From contig CAVTQY010000002.1 in NCBI GenBank assembly GCA_963736975.1, positions 620,001 to 684,000 on the forward strand: 64,000 bases of DNA, given 5' to 3'. Of this stretch, positions 1-7,630 are shown piece by piece. How positions within the stretch are numbered: position 1 is the stretch's first letter; each line of letters starts with the position of its first letter. The notes under the pieces were generated by a model. The model was given only the letters and a program-made list of their open reading frames with translations. It was not told where the DNA came from and did no database searches. Source of the DNA: CAVTQY01 sp963736975. Lineage in GTDB: Bacteria > Pseudomonadota > Alphaproteobacteria > Acetobacterales > Acetobacteraceae. Made by a program: the position numbers and the translations under genes.

Positions 1-1008
1 GTTGTGCCAAGTCAGCAGCATCGGCCCAAGCATTTCCTCGGCTTTGAACAGATGATGAATATAGGCACGGCAGTGCCGGGCGCAGGCGGGACAGTAACAG
101 CGGGGGTCGATCGGTGCTGGGTCGTCGGCGAAGCGGGCATTGCGCAGATTGAAGGCTCCGCTGCGTGTGTAGGCGCGGGCCATGCGACCGGAGCGGGTCG
201 GGATCACACAATCGAACATGTCGATTCCGCGCTGCACCGCGCCCAGGATGTCCTGGGGTTTGCCGACGCCCATCAAGTAGCGCGGGACGGTCTCCGGCAA
301 CAGCGGCACCGTGGTGTCGAGCACCGCGAACATCGTTTCCTGTCCTTCGCCGACGGCTAGCCCGCCCACCGCATAGCCATCGAAGCCGAGGCGGGTGAGC
401 GACGCTGCGGAAGCTGCGCGCAGTCCGGGGAACACGCCGCCCTGGACGATGCCGAACAACGCATAGCCGGTGCGAGGTGTGAACGCCTCCCGCGACAGCG
501 CGGCCCAACGCAGCGACAGTTCCATAGAGGATTGTGCCTGCGGCGCGGTGGCCGGGAAGGGGGTGCACTCGTCCAGCACCATGCTGATCGTCGCGTCGAG
601 CTGGCGTTGAATCTCGACCGAGCGGGCCGGGGTGAGGCGATGCGTCGAACCGTCGATGTGCGACTGGAAGGTGACGCCGTCCGGGTCCAGTTTGCGCAGG
701 CGCGCCAGCGACATCACCTGGAAACCGCCTGAATCGGTCAGGATGGGACCGGGCCAGTCCATCAGCCGGTGCAGGCCCCCAAGTGCCGCGACACGCTCGG
801 CACCGGGGCGCAGCATCAGATGATACGTGTTGCCCAGGACAATTCGCGCACCGGTTGAGCGCACCGCCTCGGCGGTCATTGCCTTCACGGTGCCGGCGGT
901 TCCGACCGGCATAAAGGCGGGTGTTTCGATCCGGCCGTGCGCTGTGTGCACCAGGCCGGCGCGGGCGAGGCGATCGGTTGCGAACACGCTGTAGGAGAAG
1001 GCGTTCAC
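1..1008 (-). CDS. tgt: tRNA-guanine transglycosylase (queuine tRNA-ribosyltransferase), 3' end cut by window edge
   Basis: Bacterial Tgt exchanges guanine-34 of GU(N) anticodon tRNAs for preQ1, the first tRNA step of queuosine synthesis. The translated minus strand starts VNAFSYSVFATD and carries the TIM-barrel opening TPAFMPVGTAGTVKAM and GNTYHLMLRP. Near the left edge the zinc site CYCPACARHC followed by YIHHLFKAEEMLGPMLL is readable. 336 codons are present; the family is about 370-380 residues, so only the C-terminal tail lies outside. The GTG start at 1008 overlaps the queA TGA as GTGA, which implies translational coupling. The gene is missing from simple ORF lists because it has no stop inside the window. 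Confidence 0.96.
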   Translation of the reverse strand, partial: MNAFSYSVFATDRLARAGLVHTAHGRIETPAFMPVGTAGTVKAMTAEAVRSTGARIVLGNTYHLMLRPGAERVAALGGLHRLMDWPGPILTDSGGFQVMSLARLRKLDPDGVTFQSHIDGSTHRLTPARSVEIQRQLDATISMVLDECTPFPATAPQAQSSMELSLRWAALSREAFTPRTGYALFGIVQGGVFPGLRAASAASLTRLGFDGYAVGGLAVGEGQETMFAVLDTTVPLLPETVPRYLMGVGKPQDILGAVQRGIDMFDCVIPTRSGRMARAYTRSGAFNLRNARFADDPAPIDPRCYCPACARHCRAYIHHLFKAEEMLGPMLLTWHN

Positions 1009-2060
1009 CGGGGGACAGCTTGAAGCAAGCAGGCATCGCCGTAGGAGTAAAACCGGTATCCGCCGGCGATCGCATGTGCATAGGCTGCTCGCATGCGGTT
1101 GGTACCGGCGAAGGCGCATACCAGCATGAACAACGTCGAACGCGGCAGGTGGAAGTTGGTGATCAGCCGGTCAACCACGCGGAACTGATAGCCGGGCAGG
1201 ATGAACAGCTCGGTCTCGCCGGCGAAAGGATGAACCACCCCATCATCGCCAGCAGCGGTTTCCAGAAGACGCAGGGATGTGGTGCCGACCGCAACCACCG
1301 ACCCGCCTTTGCGGCGGGCTTGGTTGATCACCTCCGCCGCGCGCCCGGAGATTTCGCCGCGTTCGGCATGCAACCGGTGGTCGGCCACGTCCTCGGCGCG
1401 CACCGGCAGGAAGGTGCCGGCGCCGACATGCAGGGTGATGGTGACGAGCCGGACCCCGCGCTGGTCGAGCGCGTCGAGCAGACGTGGCGTGAAATGCAGG
1501 CCGGCGGTCGGCGCGGCAACAGCGCCGTCGTGGTGGGCAAACAGCGTCTGGTAGTCGCTTGCGTCTTCCGGCAGCGGTCCAGCGGGACGCTCGATGTAGG
1601 GTGGAAGCGCGAGTTCACCTGCCCGCGCGAGGGCTTCTGCAAAGGCCGGGCCGGCGAGATTGAAGGCGAGCATCAGCCCGCCATCCGCATCGCGCGACCG
1701 CACGGCGGCGCACAGATCCGGTGCCCGCTCGAAGGAAAGCAGGTCGCCGACTCGCAGCCGCCGGGCGTTCCGGGCGAGCGCGTGCCAGATGTTATCCGCC
1801 AAGGGCCGGTCCAGTGTGATGCCGATCCGCGCTTCGCCGCGGCGTGCCGCAAGGCGGGCCGGGATCACTCGTGTATCGTTGCACACCAGCACATCGCCGG
1901 GCTGGAGGCAGTGCGGCAGGTCGGCGACGACACGGTCCTGCAGCCTTTCTCCCACGAGCAACAGGCGAGCGGTGTCCCGCGGGCGGGCGGGATGCTGGGC
2001 GATCCGATCATCCGGCAGATCGAAATCGAAATCGGCGGTGCGCGGCGCGCTGTGGACCAT
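1005..2060 (-). CDS. queA: S-adenosylmethionine:tRNA ribosyltransferase-isomerase QueA
   Basis: QueA transfers and isomerises the ribose of SAM onto preQ1-tRNA to give epoxyqueuosine. The protein begins MVHSAPRTADFDFDLPDDRIAQ, with the family signatures LPDDRIAQHPA, VLVCNDTRVIPARL, PTAGLHFTP and ITNFHLPRSTLFMLV. From the ATG at 2060 it is 351 residues, the usual length; an in-frame extension up to 2327 has no family similarity and was discarded. It lies immediately upstream of tgt with a 4-base GTGA overlap, so the two consecutive queuosine enzymes form one unit. A small membrane-protein gene starts divergently 108 bp away. Confidence 0.96.
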   Translation of the reverse strand: MVHSAPRTADFDFDLPDDRIAQHPARPRDTARLLLVGERLQDRVVADLPHCLQPGDVLVCNDTRVIPARLAARRGEARIGITLDRPLADNIWHALARNARRLRVGDLLSFERAPDLCAAVRSRDADGGLMLAFNLAGPAFAEALARAGELALPPYIERPAGPLPEDASDYQTLFAHHDGAVAAPTAGLHFTPRLLDALDQRGVRLVTITLHVGAGTFLPVRAEDVADHRLHAERGEISGRAAEVINQARRKGGSVVAVGTTSLRLLETAAGDDGVVHPFAGETELFILPGYQFRVVDRLITNFHLPRSTLFMLVCAFAGTNRMRAAYAHAIAGGYRFYSYGDACLLQAVPR

Positions 2061-2168
2061 CCTGGCCGATGTAGGGCTGATCGCTGCGGCTCGCCAACTC
2101 GGGGCTAGCGCCGCACAGGGCGAAAGCCCACATTGCCGCATGGTGTTCAATCCCAGGGGACCGGACAG

Positions 2169-2537
2169 ATGAACCGCAACGCCATCGCGCTGGTCTGGCT
2201 CGGCGGTATCGCGCTTGCCGCGCTGCTCTACGTCACCGGTCCGGCGCATGTCATTTACGCCGTCATGTCGGCCATCGGCCAAGCCGATTGGGTCATCACC
2301 GGCGCCATCGCCTATCTGTCGGCGCAAACCTTCGACCTTGTACGGGCGGCGGCACTGGCACTTTTCGTGGTGTTCCTGGTGCTCGGCGCCCTGGCGTCGC
2401 AGCGCGGCACCGGGCGCGGCAGCGGACTGGTCGGGGTCAGCGTCCTGTTTGTCGTGTTGGTGGCGCTTGGGGGTACGAGTCGCGCTTCTGCTGGTTCGCG
2501 GCTCTGCTGGTTGCCGGAGCCGGGGCGGTCAGCATGA
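2169..2537 (+). CDS. Small hydrophobic membrane protein, probably frameshifted near its C-terminus
   Basis: Not recognised as a named family. The start MNRNAIALVWLGG gives a first membrane helix (about residues 5-22), followed by further hydrophobic stretches around LVRAAALALFVVFLVLGAL and LVGVSVLFVVLVALGG. After LVALGG the frame turns polar (TSRASAGSRLCW) and stops, whereas another frame continues hydrophobically from the same point (YESRFCWFAALLVAGAGAVSM, then to a stop at 2623). The switch falls on a run of five G at about 2468-2472, so one missing G would explain it. The intact protein would then have four helices and end at 2623. Function unknown. Confidence 0.5.
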   Translation: MNRNAIALVWLGGIALAALLYVTGPAHVIYAVMSAIGQADWVITGAIAYLSAQTFDLVRAAALALFVVFLVLGALASQRGTGRGSGLVGVSVLFVVLVALGGTSRASAGSRLCWLPEPGRSA

Positions 2538-2686
2538 CGCAGCGCCTGCTCCTGCCCCCGCAGCGCGGGCCTTGGCGCTCGGCGGGCTTCCGGGCGGATG
2601 GGGAGTCGCGGTCGCGGTCGTGACCTGCGAGAGAGCAGGAAGCCGTTTCTACGACCGACAACGAGCCCGGTGCGAATGTTCTCGTC

Positions 2687-4120
2687 TCAATCCGGCAGCA
2701 CTTTCCCCGGATTAAGGATGCCCAGCGGATCGAATGCCGCCTTGATCCGCCGCATCAGATCAAGCTCGACGCCGCCGCGCCACTCCGGCATCATATATGG
2801 TTTCAGACGGCCGATCCCGTGCTCGGCGGAGAAACTGCCGTCGAAGGTGCGCACCACTCCGTTCACCGCATCCATAATCGCATGGTCTTGCGCCAGGAAC
2901 GCCGCCGGATCGGCACCCTCCGGCTGCAGCAGGTTGAAGTGGATATTGCCGTCACCGATATGGCCGAACGGCGCCGCCCGGATCCCCGGTATCAGGCGCT
3001 CGCAGGCTGCCGTGGCCGCCCCGATGAACGCCGGCACCTTGGAAACCGGCACCGAGACGTCGTTCTTCACCGAAGCGCCTTCCCGCTTCTGCGCTTCGGA
3101 CTGCTCCTCGCGCAGGCGCCACAATGCGGCCCGCTGCGCCTCGCTTTCGGCGATGGCCGCATCGGCGACGACACCGTCGGCCAAGGCCGCTTCCAGCACC
3201 TGCTCCAGCAACGCACGCATGCCGCCGTCGCATCGCGGCGTGGCAAGCTCGACCAGCACGTAATGCGCGGCCGGCTCGGCAAGCGGCAGCACGGCTCCCG
3301 GTATGTGCTTCAAGACCAGCGCCATGCCGGCACCCGATATGTATTCGAAGGCCTGCACCGCGCTCGGATCATATGCCTGGAAGCGGGTGAACAGCTCGAG
3401 CGCGGCCTTCGCCGAGGCAAGCGCACATAGCGCTACAGCCGTGTCGCGCGGCAGGGGCACCAGTTTCAAAACCGCCGCGGTGATCACGCCGAGCGTCCCT
3501 TCGGAGCCGACGAAAACCTGGCGCAGAGCATAGCCGGTGTTGTCCTTGTGCAGGCGGCGGAGGCCATTCCAGATGGAACCATCAGCCAGCACGACCTCCA
3601 GCCCCAGCACAAGGTCCCGCGCATTGCCGTAACGCACCGTGTTGTTGCCGCCGGCATTGGTGGCGAGCACGCCGCCGATCTCTGCCGACCCCTCCGAGGA
3701 AATCGAGAGCGGCAGCAGGCACCCCGCCTCAGCCACGGCAAGCTGCGCTGCTTTCAGCGTCGCACCCGCTTCAACGGTCAACGTCATGTCGATCCGATCG
3801 AGATCGCGCACACGCGTCATGCGCGCCAGACTGAGCACGATCTGGCTGCCGTCCTCCGCCGGAGTCGCACCCCCGACCATCGAGGTGTTACCCCCCTGCG
3901 GGACAAGCGGCACGCGCGCCTCGGTGCAGAGGCGCACGACAGCGGCGATCTCCGCTACGCTAGCGGGACGCACAACGGCCGGCGTGCGGCCGCGATAGAG
4001 GCGTCGCCAATCTTCGACATAGGGCGCCGTATCGGCGGGCTCGGTAAGCAGGCCGGGCTCACCCACCACCCCGCGGATGGCGGCAATGAGCGATGCATCG
4101 ACAGGCAGCGTGTCGGGCAA
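2687..4120 (-). CDS. FAD-linked oxidase, GlcD/D-2-hydroxyacid dehydrogenase type
   Basis: Member of the VAO/PCMH flavoprotein family (glycolate oxidase GlcD, D-lactate and D-2-hydroxyglutarate dehydrogenases), which oxidises a D-2-hydroxyacid and passes electrons on from FAD. Visible: PCMH-type FAD domain (PASVAEIAAVV, VPLVPQGGNTSMVGGATP, NNTVRYGNARDLVLGLEVVL), and the C-terminal GHIGDGNIHFN and SAEHGIGRLK motifs that hold metal/substrate ligands. I place the start at a TTG (4120): GGAGGT sits six bases upstream, while the longer GTG start at 4153 would put this strong ribosome-binding site inside the gene. 477 residues, normal length. No GlcE/GlcF partners are nearby, so it probably acts alone; the exact substrate is unknown. 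Confidence 0.9.
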   Translation of the reverse strand: MPDTLPVDASLIAAIRGVVGEPGLLTEPADTAPYVEDWRRLYRGRTPAVVRPASVAEIAAVVRLCTEARVPLVPQGGNTSMVGGATPAEDGSQIVLSLARMTRVRDLDRIDMTLTVEAGATLKAAQLAVAEAGCLLPLSISSEGSAEIGGVLATNAGGNNTVRYGNARDLVLGLEVVLADGSIWNGLRRLHKDNTGYALRQVFVGSEGTLGVITAAVLKLVPLPRDTAVALCALASAKAALELFTRFQAYDPSAVQAFEYISGAGMALVLKHIPGAVLPLAEPAAHYVLVELATPRCDGGMRALLEQVLEAALADGVVADAAIAESEAQRAALWRLREEQSEAQKREGASVKNDVSVPVSKVPAFIGAATAACERLIPGIRAAPFGHIGDGNIHFNLLQPEGADPAAFLAQDHAIMDAVNGVVRTFDGSFSAEHGIGRLKPYMMPEWRGGVELDLMRRIKAAFDPLGILNPGKVLPD

Positions 4121-4211
4121 GATCGGACCTCCGTAAGCACCGTATCGGCGCACCCTGGCCAGGAGAAGCCCGCGCCTCGACGCGTTGTGCGCGGTCCGGC
4201 ATCCTCGGGCG

Positions 4212-4682
4212 ATGGACGATCATCGCATCTATCTCGAAGACCTGCATGTTGGTCAGCAATTCACGAGCGACACCCGAACACTCGACGCAGCGGATATCAA
4301 AGCCTTCGCCGCCGCCTATGACCCGCAGCCATTCCACTTGGACGAGGCAGCGGCGCGAGAAACCTTGTTCGGTGGACTGAGTGCCAGCGGCTGGCACACC
4401 GCCTGCGTCACGATGCGGCTGCTTGTGGGTGGCGGGCTGCCGCTCGCCGGCGGCATCATCGGCACCGGCGGCGAGCTGTTGTGGCCGAAGCCGGTGCGCC
4501 CGGGTGACACACTGCATGTGGAATGCGAGGTGCTGGAGATCGTGCCCTCCCGCTCCAAGCCGGACCGCGGCACGGCGCGCATCCGCTGCCTCACCATCAA
4601 TCAGCACGGCGAAACCGTGCAGAGCTTCACCCCGAAAGTGGTGGTGCAGCGCCGCTATACGGCGGGCGCCGGACCCACGTAG
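4212..4682 (+). CDS. MaoC-like hot-dog dehydratase
   Basis: Hot-dog fold (R)-specific hydratase/dehydratase, acting on an enoyl thioester or a mesaconyl-type substrate. The hydratase-2-like motif region reads YDPQPFHLDEAAARE (about residues 37-51), with the usual Asp and His retained but Gln where Asn is common, followed by FGGLSASGWHTA. PVRPGDTLHVECEVLEI matches the second half of the fold. 156 residues, the single-domain length. It is divergent from the FAD oxidase, and its 3' end overlaps the 3' end of the binding-protein gene on the other strand by 28 bp. An upstream TTG would add nine residues and is less likely. Confidence 0.88.
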   Translation: MDDHRIYLEDLHVGQQFTSDTRTLDAADIKAFAAAYDPQPFHLDEAAARETLFGGLSASGWHTACVTMRLLVGGGLPLAGGIIGTGGELLWPKPVRPGDTLHVECEVLEIVPSRSKPDRGTARIRCLTINQHGETVQSFTPKVVVQRRYTAGAGPT

Positions 4683-5890
4683 CGGAACTGGTGCGCCACG
4701 TCGCCCAGCGGATAGGCGCTGTCGTATTTCACCTGGAAGATCGACACCACTTTCGAGGCAAGATCACCATTGGGATCGAACGAGACCTCACCTTGCAGCG
4801 TGCTCAGCTTCGTGGTCAGGATCGCCGCCCGCACGGCATCGCGCGTCATCGGCTGGCCGGATGCCGCCACTCGGGCGATTGCATCCAGGATCACCTGCAC
4901 CGCGTCGTAATACGTCACCGTATAGTCCGCCGGGTTCTGTCCCGTTGCCGCCTTGTAGCGGTCGATCCAGGGCTGCATCTTCGGATCGTCCAGCACATGC
5001 GTCGCCGCCGAGGTGGCGTACCAGCCATTGATCGCCGGTACGCCGCTGCCGGTGAGCATATCGGGTGTGTGCACGCCGTCGCCGCCGCCTTTCGCCACGC
5101 TGGGGATGATATCGTAGGACTGCTTGGCGACCTTCGCCCCGGCAAGCGGATCGCCGCCGTAATACAGCCCCTGCACACCAAGGCTCTTGGCCCGCGTCAG
5201 CACCGCCGTGTAGTCAGCGTTCAGCGGATCGAGCCGATCGCGGATCGCGACATCCATGTCCAACTTCGCCGCCCGCCCGGCGAACGCATTGGCCATCCCC
5301 ACGCCATAGGCGCCGCCGTCGTCGAGCACCGCCACTTTCTTCACCTTGAGAACTTCGGCGAAATAATTGGCAAGCCCTGGTCCCTGATACGCATCTGTCG
5401 TCACCGTGCGGAAAAAGTTTGGCTTCCCGCCGGGATGATAGACAGAGAAGAATTTCGGGTCGTTCAGGTCCGGGTTGGTGGCGCTGCCGCTGATCGTCGC
5501 GAGCTGCGCCTGGCTCAGCACCGGCACCGCGGCCTTCGCCGAGCCGCTGTTCAGCGGTCCCACCGCTGCGATCACGGTCGGGTCGTTCGCCATGCGCCGC
5601 GCGTTAGTGGCCGCCAGGGCCGGATCGTATTGCCCGGTGGTGGGCGAGCCGTCGTCGAGCAGCAGGAAACGGATCGTGTAGCCGGCCACGCCGGCCTTGG
5701 CATTGGCCTCATTGATCGCGAAGCGGACCGCGCTGCTGACGATCTTGGATTGCTGCGCCAGTTCTCCCGTCAGCGGCACGCTCATGCCGATGGTCAGTAT
5801 CTTGTCCTCGGCCCGCGCGCGCCGGCCGGCAATACCGATCCCCGTCGCAACGCCCAGACGCAAAGCATCGCGCCGTCCCAGACCTTTCAT
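4655..5890 (-). CDS. ABC transporter periplasmic substrate-binding protein, branched-chain amino acid/amide type
   Basis: Type-I periplasmic binding protein of the LivK/HAAT family. The N-terminus LGRRDALRLGVATGIGIAGRRARA looks like a Tat-type signal (RRDAL followed by a short hydrophobic stretch). The mature protein has LTIGMSVPLTGELAQQ, VAGYTIRFLLLDDGS, AVGPLNSGSAKAAVPV and VTYYDAVQVILDAI, as in ligand-binding-receptor proteins of this family. 411 residues from the ATG at 5890, preceded by a GGGAGAGG ribosome-binding site. No permease or ATPase genes are in the window, so it is an orphan receptor. Divergence from hyuBA with only 75 bp between the starts suggests co-regulation and a ligand related to hydantoins or amides (inference). 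Confidence 0.92.
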   Translation of the reverse strand: MKGLGRRDALRLGVATGIGIAGRRARAEDKILTIGMSVPLTGELAQQSKIVSSAVRFAINEANAKAGVAGYTIRFLLLDDGSPTTGQYDPALAATNARRMANDPTVIAAVGPLNSGSAKAAVPVLSQAQLATISGSATNPDLNDPKFFSVYHPGGKPNFFRTVTTDAYQGPGLANYFAEVLKVKKVAVLDDGGAYGVGMANAFAGRAAKLDMDVAIRDRLDPLNADYTAVLTRAKSLGVQGLYYGGDPLAGAKVAKQSYDIIPSVAKGGGDGVHTPDMLTGSGVPAINGWYATSAATHVLDDPKMQPWIDRYKAATGQNPADYTVTYYDAVQVILDAIARVAASGQPMTRDAVRAAILTTKLSTLQGEVSFDPNGDLASKVVSIFQVKYDSAYPLGDVAHQFRYVGPAPAV

Positions 5891-5965
5891 GACCCTCTCC
5901 CTCATTTGTTGTTGTCGTGCCAGCATGACGGGCGGATGCAGGCAAGACAAGCGAAGGATACGCGC

Positions 5966-7630
5966 ATGGACCAAATGCGGCAGGCCGATGCCATCGCCTG
6001 CGATCCGGTGGCGCTGCAGGTGGTCTGGCGCCGGCTGATCGCCATCGCCGACGAGGCCGCCGCCACGCTGCGCCGCACCTCCTTTTCCCCCACCGTCCGC
6101 GAATCCAACGACTTCGCCTGCGTGATCTTCGACGCCGCCGGCAATGCGATGGCGGAGAACACCATCGGCATTCCGTCTTTCAACATGACGCTGTCGCGCA
6201 CGCTCGCGCATTTCCTGGCGATCCGCCCGGCCGCGGAGTGGCGTGACGGCGACGTAGGGCTGTGCAACGACCCGTGGCTGACCTCCGGCCATCTGCCGGA
6301 TATCACCGTCGTCGCCCCGGTGTTCGCCGAAGGGCGGCTGGCCGGCTGGACCGGCAGCGTGGCGCACCAGGCGGATCTCGGTGGAATCGGCTGGGCGGCG
6401 GACGGCCGCGACGTGTTCGAGGAGGGCCTGCGCATCCCGCCGCTGCTGCTGATGCGCGCCGGCGCGCCGGTGCCGGAAGTGGAGCAGTTCATCCGCGCCA
6501 ATTCGCGTCTGCCGGACCAAGTGATGGGCGATGTGGCGGCGCAGGTGGCCGCGGGCGAGGCGGCGGCGCGCGGCTTGCGGGAACTGCTGCGGCGCGAGGC
6601 GATCGACGATCTGGCGCCGGTCTCGCAGGCGATCTGCGCGCGCGCCGAGCGGGCCATGCGCCGCGCCATCGGCGAAATCCCCGATGGTGTGTACCGCGCC
6701 GGCTTCGACATGGACGGTACCGGCGAGGAGGACATCCATCTCGCTCTCGCCATCACCAAGCGCGGCGAGGAGCTGTTCCTCGACTACTCCGGCACATCGC
6801 CAGAGGTTGGGCGTGCGCTGAATGTCGTCACCAACTATACCGTCGCTTATTCCTGTTACCCGCTGAAATGCGCGCTCGATCCGGCCACGCCGCGCAATGA
6901 AGGATCGTATCGTCCGATCCATGTCTCGGCACCAGAAGGCAGCATCCTCAATCCGCGCTTCCCGGCGCCGGTGAACGCGCGCCAGCTCGTCGGCCATTGC
7001 CTCTCGGCGGTGATCTACAAAGCTCTAGCGCCGGTGCTGGATCAGCGCATCATCGCCGAATCGGGCAGCGCACCCACGTTGCGCGTGGTGATCAACGGGC
7101 GGCGGGAGGACCAGCGGCGCTACGGCGCCATCCTGTTCATCAATGGCGGCATGGGGGCGCGTGCCACCCGCGACGGGCTCTCGGCTACATGCTTCCCCTC
7201 CAGCGTCATCTGCGGCTCGATGGAAGTGATCGAGACGCAGGCGTCGTTGCGCATCTGGCGCAAGGAGCTGGCATCGGATTCCGGCGGTCCCGGCCGGTTC
7301 CGTGGCGGGCTGGGCCAGGATGTCGAGATTGAGCTGGCAACCACCGAGCCCGCGACCCTGTCGCTGTTCGTCGATCGCGTGCGGCACCCGCCGCTGGGCG
7401 TGTTGGGCGGGCTGCCGGGGGCGGCATCGCGCCTGGTGTGGAACGGAAGCGAAACCGGGTTCCCGCTGAAGGGCCGCAGCCGGATCGCCGGCGGCGACCG
7501 GCTGGTGGTGCGCTATCCCGGCGGCGGCGGTTTCGGCGATCCGCGCGAGCGCGACCGCGCCGCGGTGCAGGCGGATTTGGACGCCGGGCGAATCTCCGAA
7601 CGGGCCGCGCGGGAGATCTACGGCCTGTGA
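5966..7630 (+). CDS. hyuB: Hydantoinase B/oxoprolinase family protein
   Basis: Beta-type subunit of the ATP-dependent N-methylhydantoinase/5-oxoprolinase family, which hydrolyses cyclic amides together with HyuA (acetone carboxylase subunits are also related). The start is MDQMRQADAIACDPVALQVVWRRL; family signatures include RTSFSPTVRESNDFACVIFD, NDPWLTSGHLPDI and YPGGGGFGDPRER near the end. 554 residues, normal. A much longer in-frame ORF upstream is antisense to the binding-protein gene and is not part of the protein. The stop overlaps the hyuA GTG start as GTGA, so the order is hyuB-hyuA with coupled translation. Confidence 0.93.
   Translation: MDQMRQADAIACDPVALQVVWRRLIAIADEAAATLRRTSFSPTVRESNDFACVIFDAAGNAMAENTIGIPSFNMTLSRTLAHFLAIRPAAEWRDGDVGLCNDPWLTSGHLPDITVVAPVFAEGRLAGWTGSVAHQADLGGIGWAADGRDVFEEGLRIPPLLLMRAGAPVPEVEQFIRANSRLPDQVMGDVAAQVAAGEAAARGLRELLRREAIDDLAPVSQAICARAERAMRRAIGEIPDGVYRAGFDMDGTGEEDIHLALAITKRGEELFLDYSGTSPEVGRALNVVTNYTVAYSCYPLKCALDPATPRNEGSYRPIHVSAPEGSILNPRFPAPVNARQLVGHCLSAVIYKALAPVLDQRIIAESGSAPTLRVVINGRREDQRRYGAILFINGGMGARATRDGLSATCFPSSVICGSMEVIETQASLRIWRKELASDSGGPGRFRGGLGQDVEIELATTEPATLSLFVDRVRHPPLGVLGGLPGAASRLVWNGSETGFPLKGRSRIAGGDRLVVRYPGGGGFGDPRERDRAAVQADLDAGRISERAAREIYGL

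Noticed and set aside
921..2108. 395-codon plus-strand ORF opposite queA
   Set aside because: Shadow frame; queA and tgt on the minus strand have convincing motifs and lengths.
4523..5965. N-terminal 480 codons of the long plus-strand ORF before hyuB
   Set aside because: Antisense to the clear periplasmic binding-protein gene; the HyuB family begins at the ATG at 5966.
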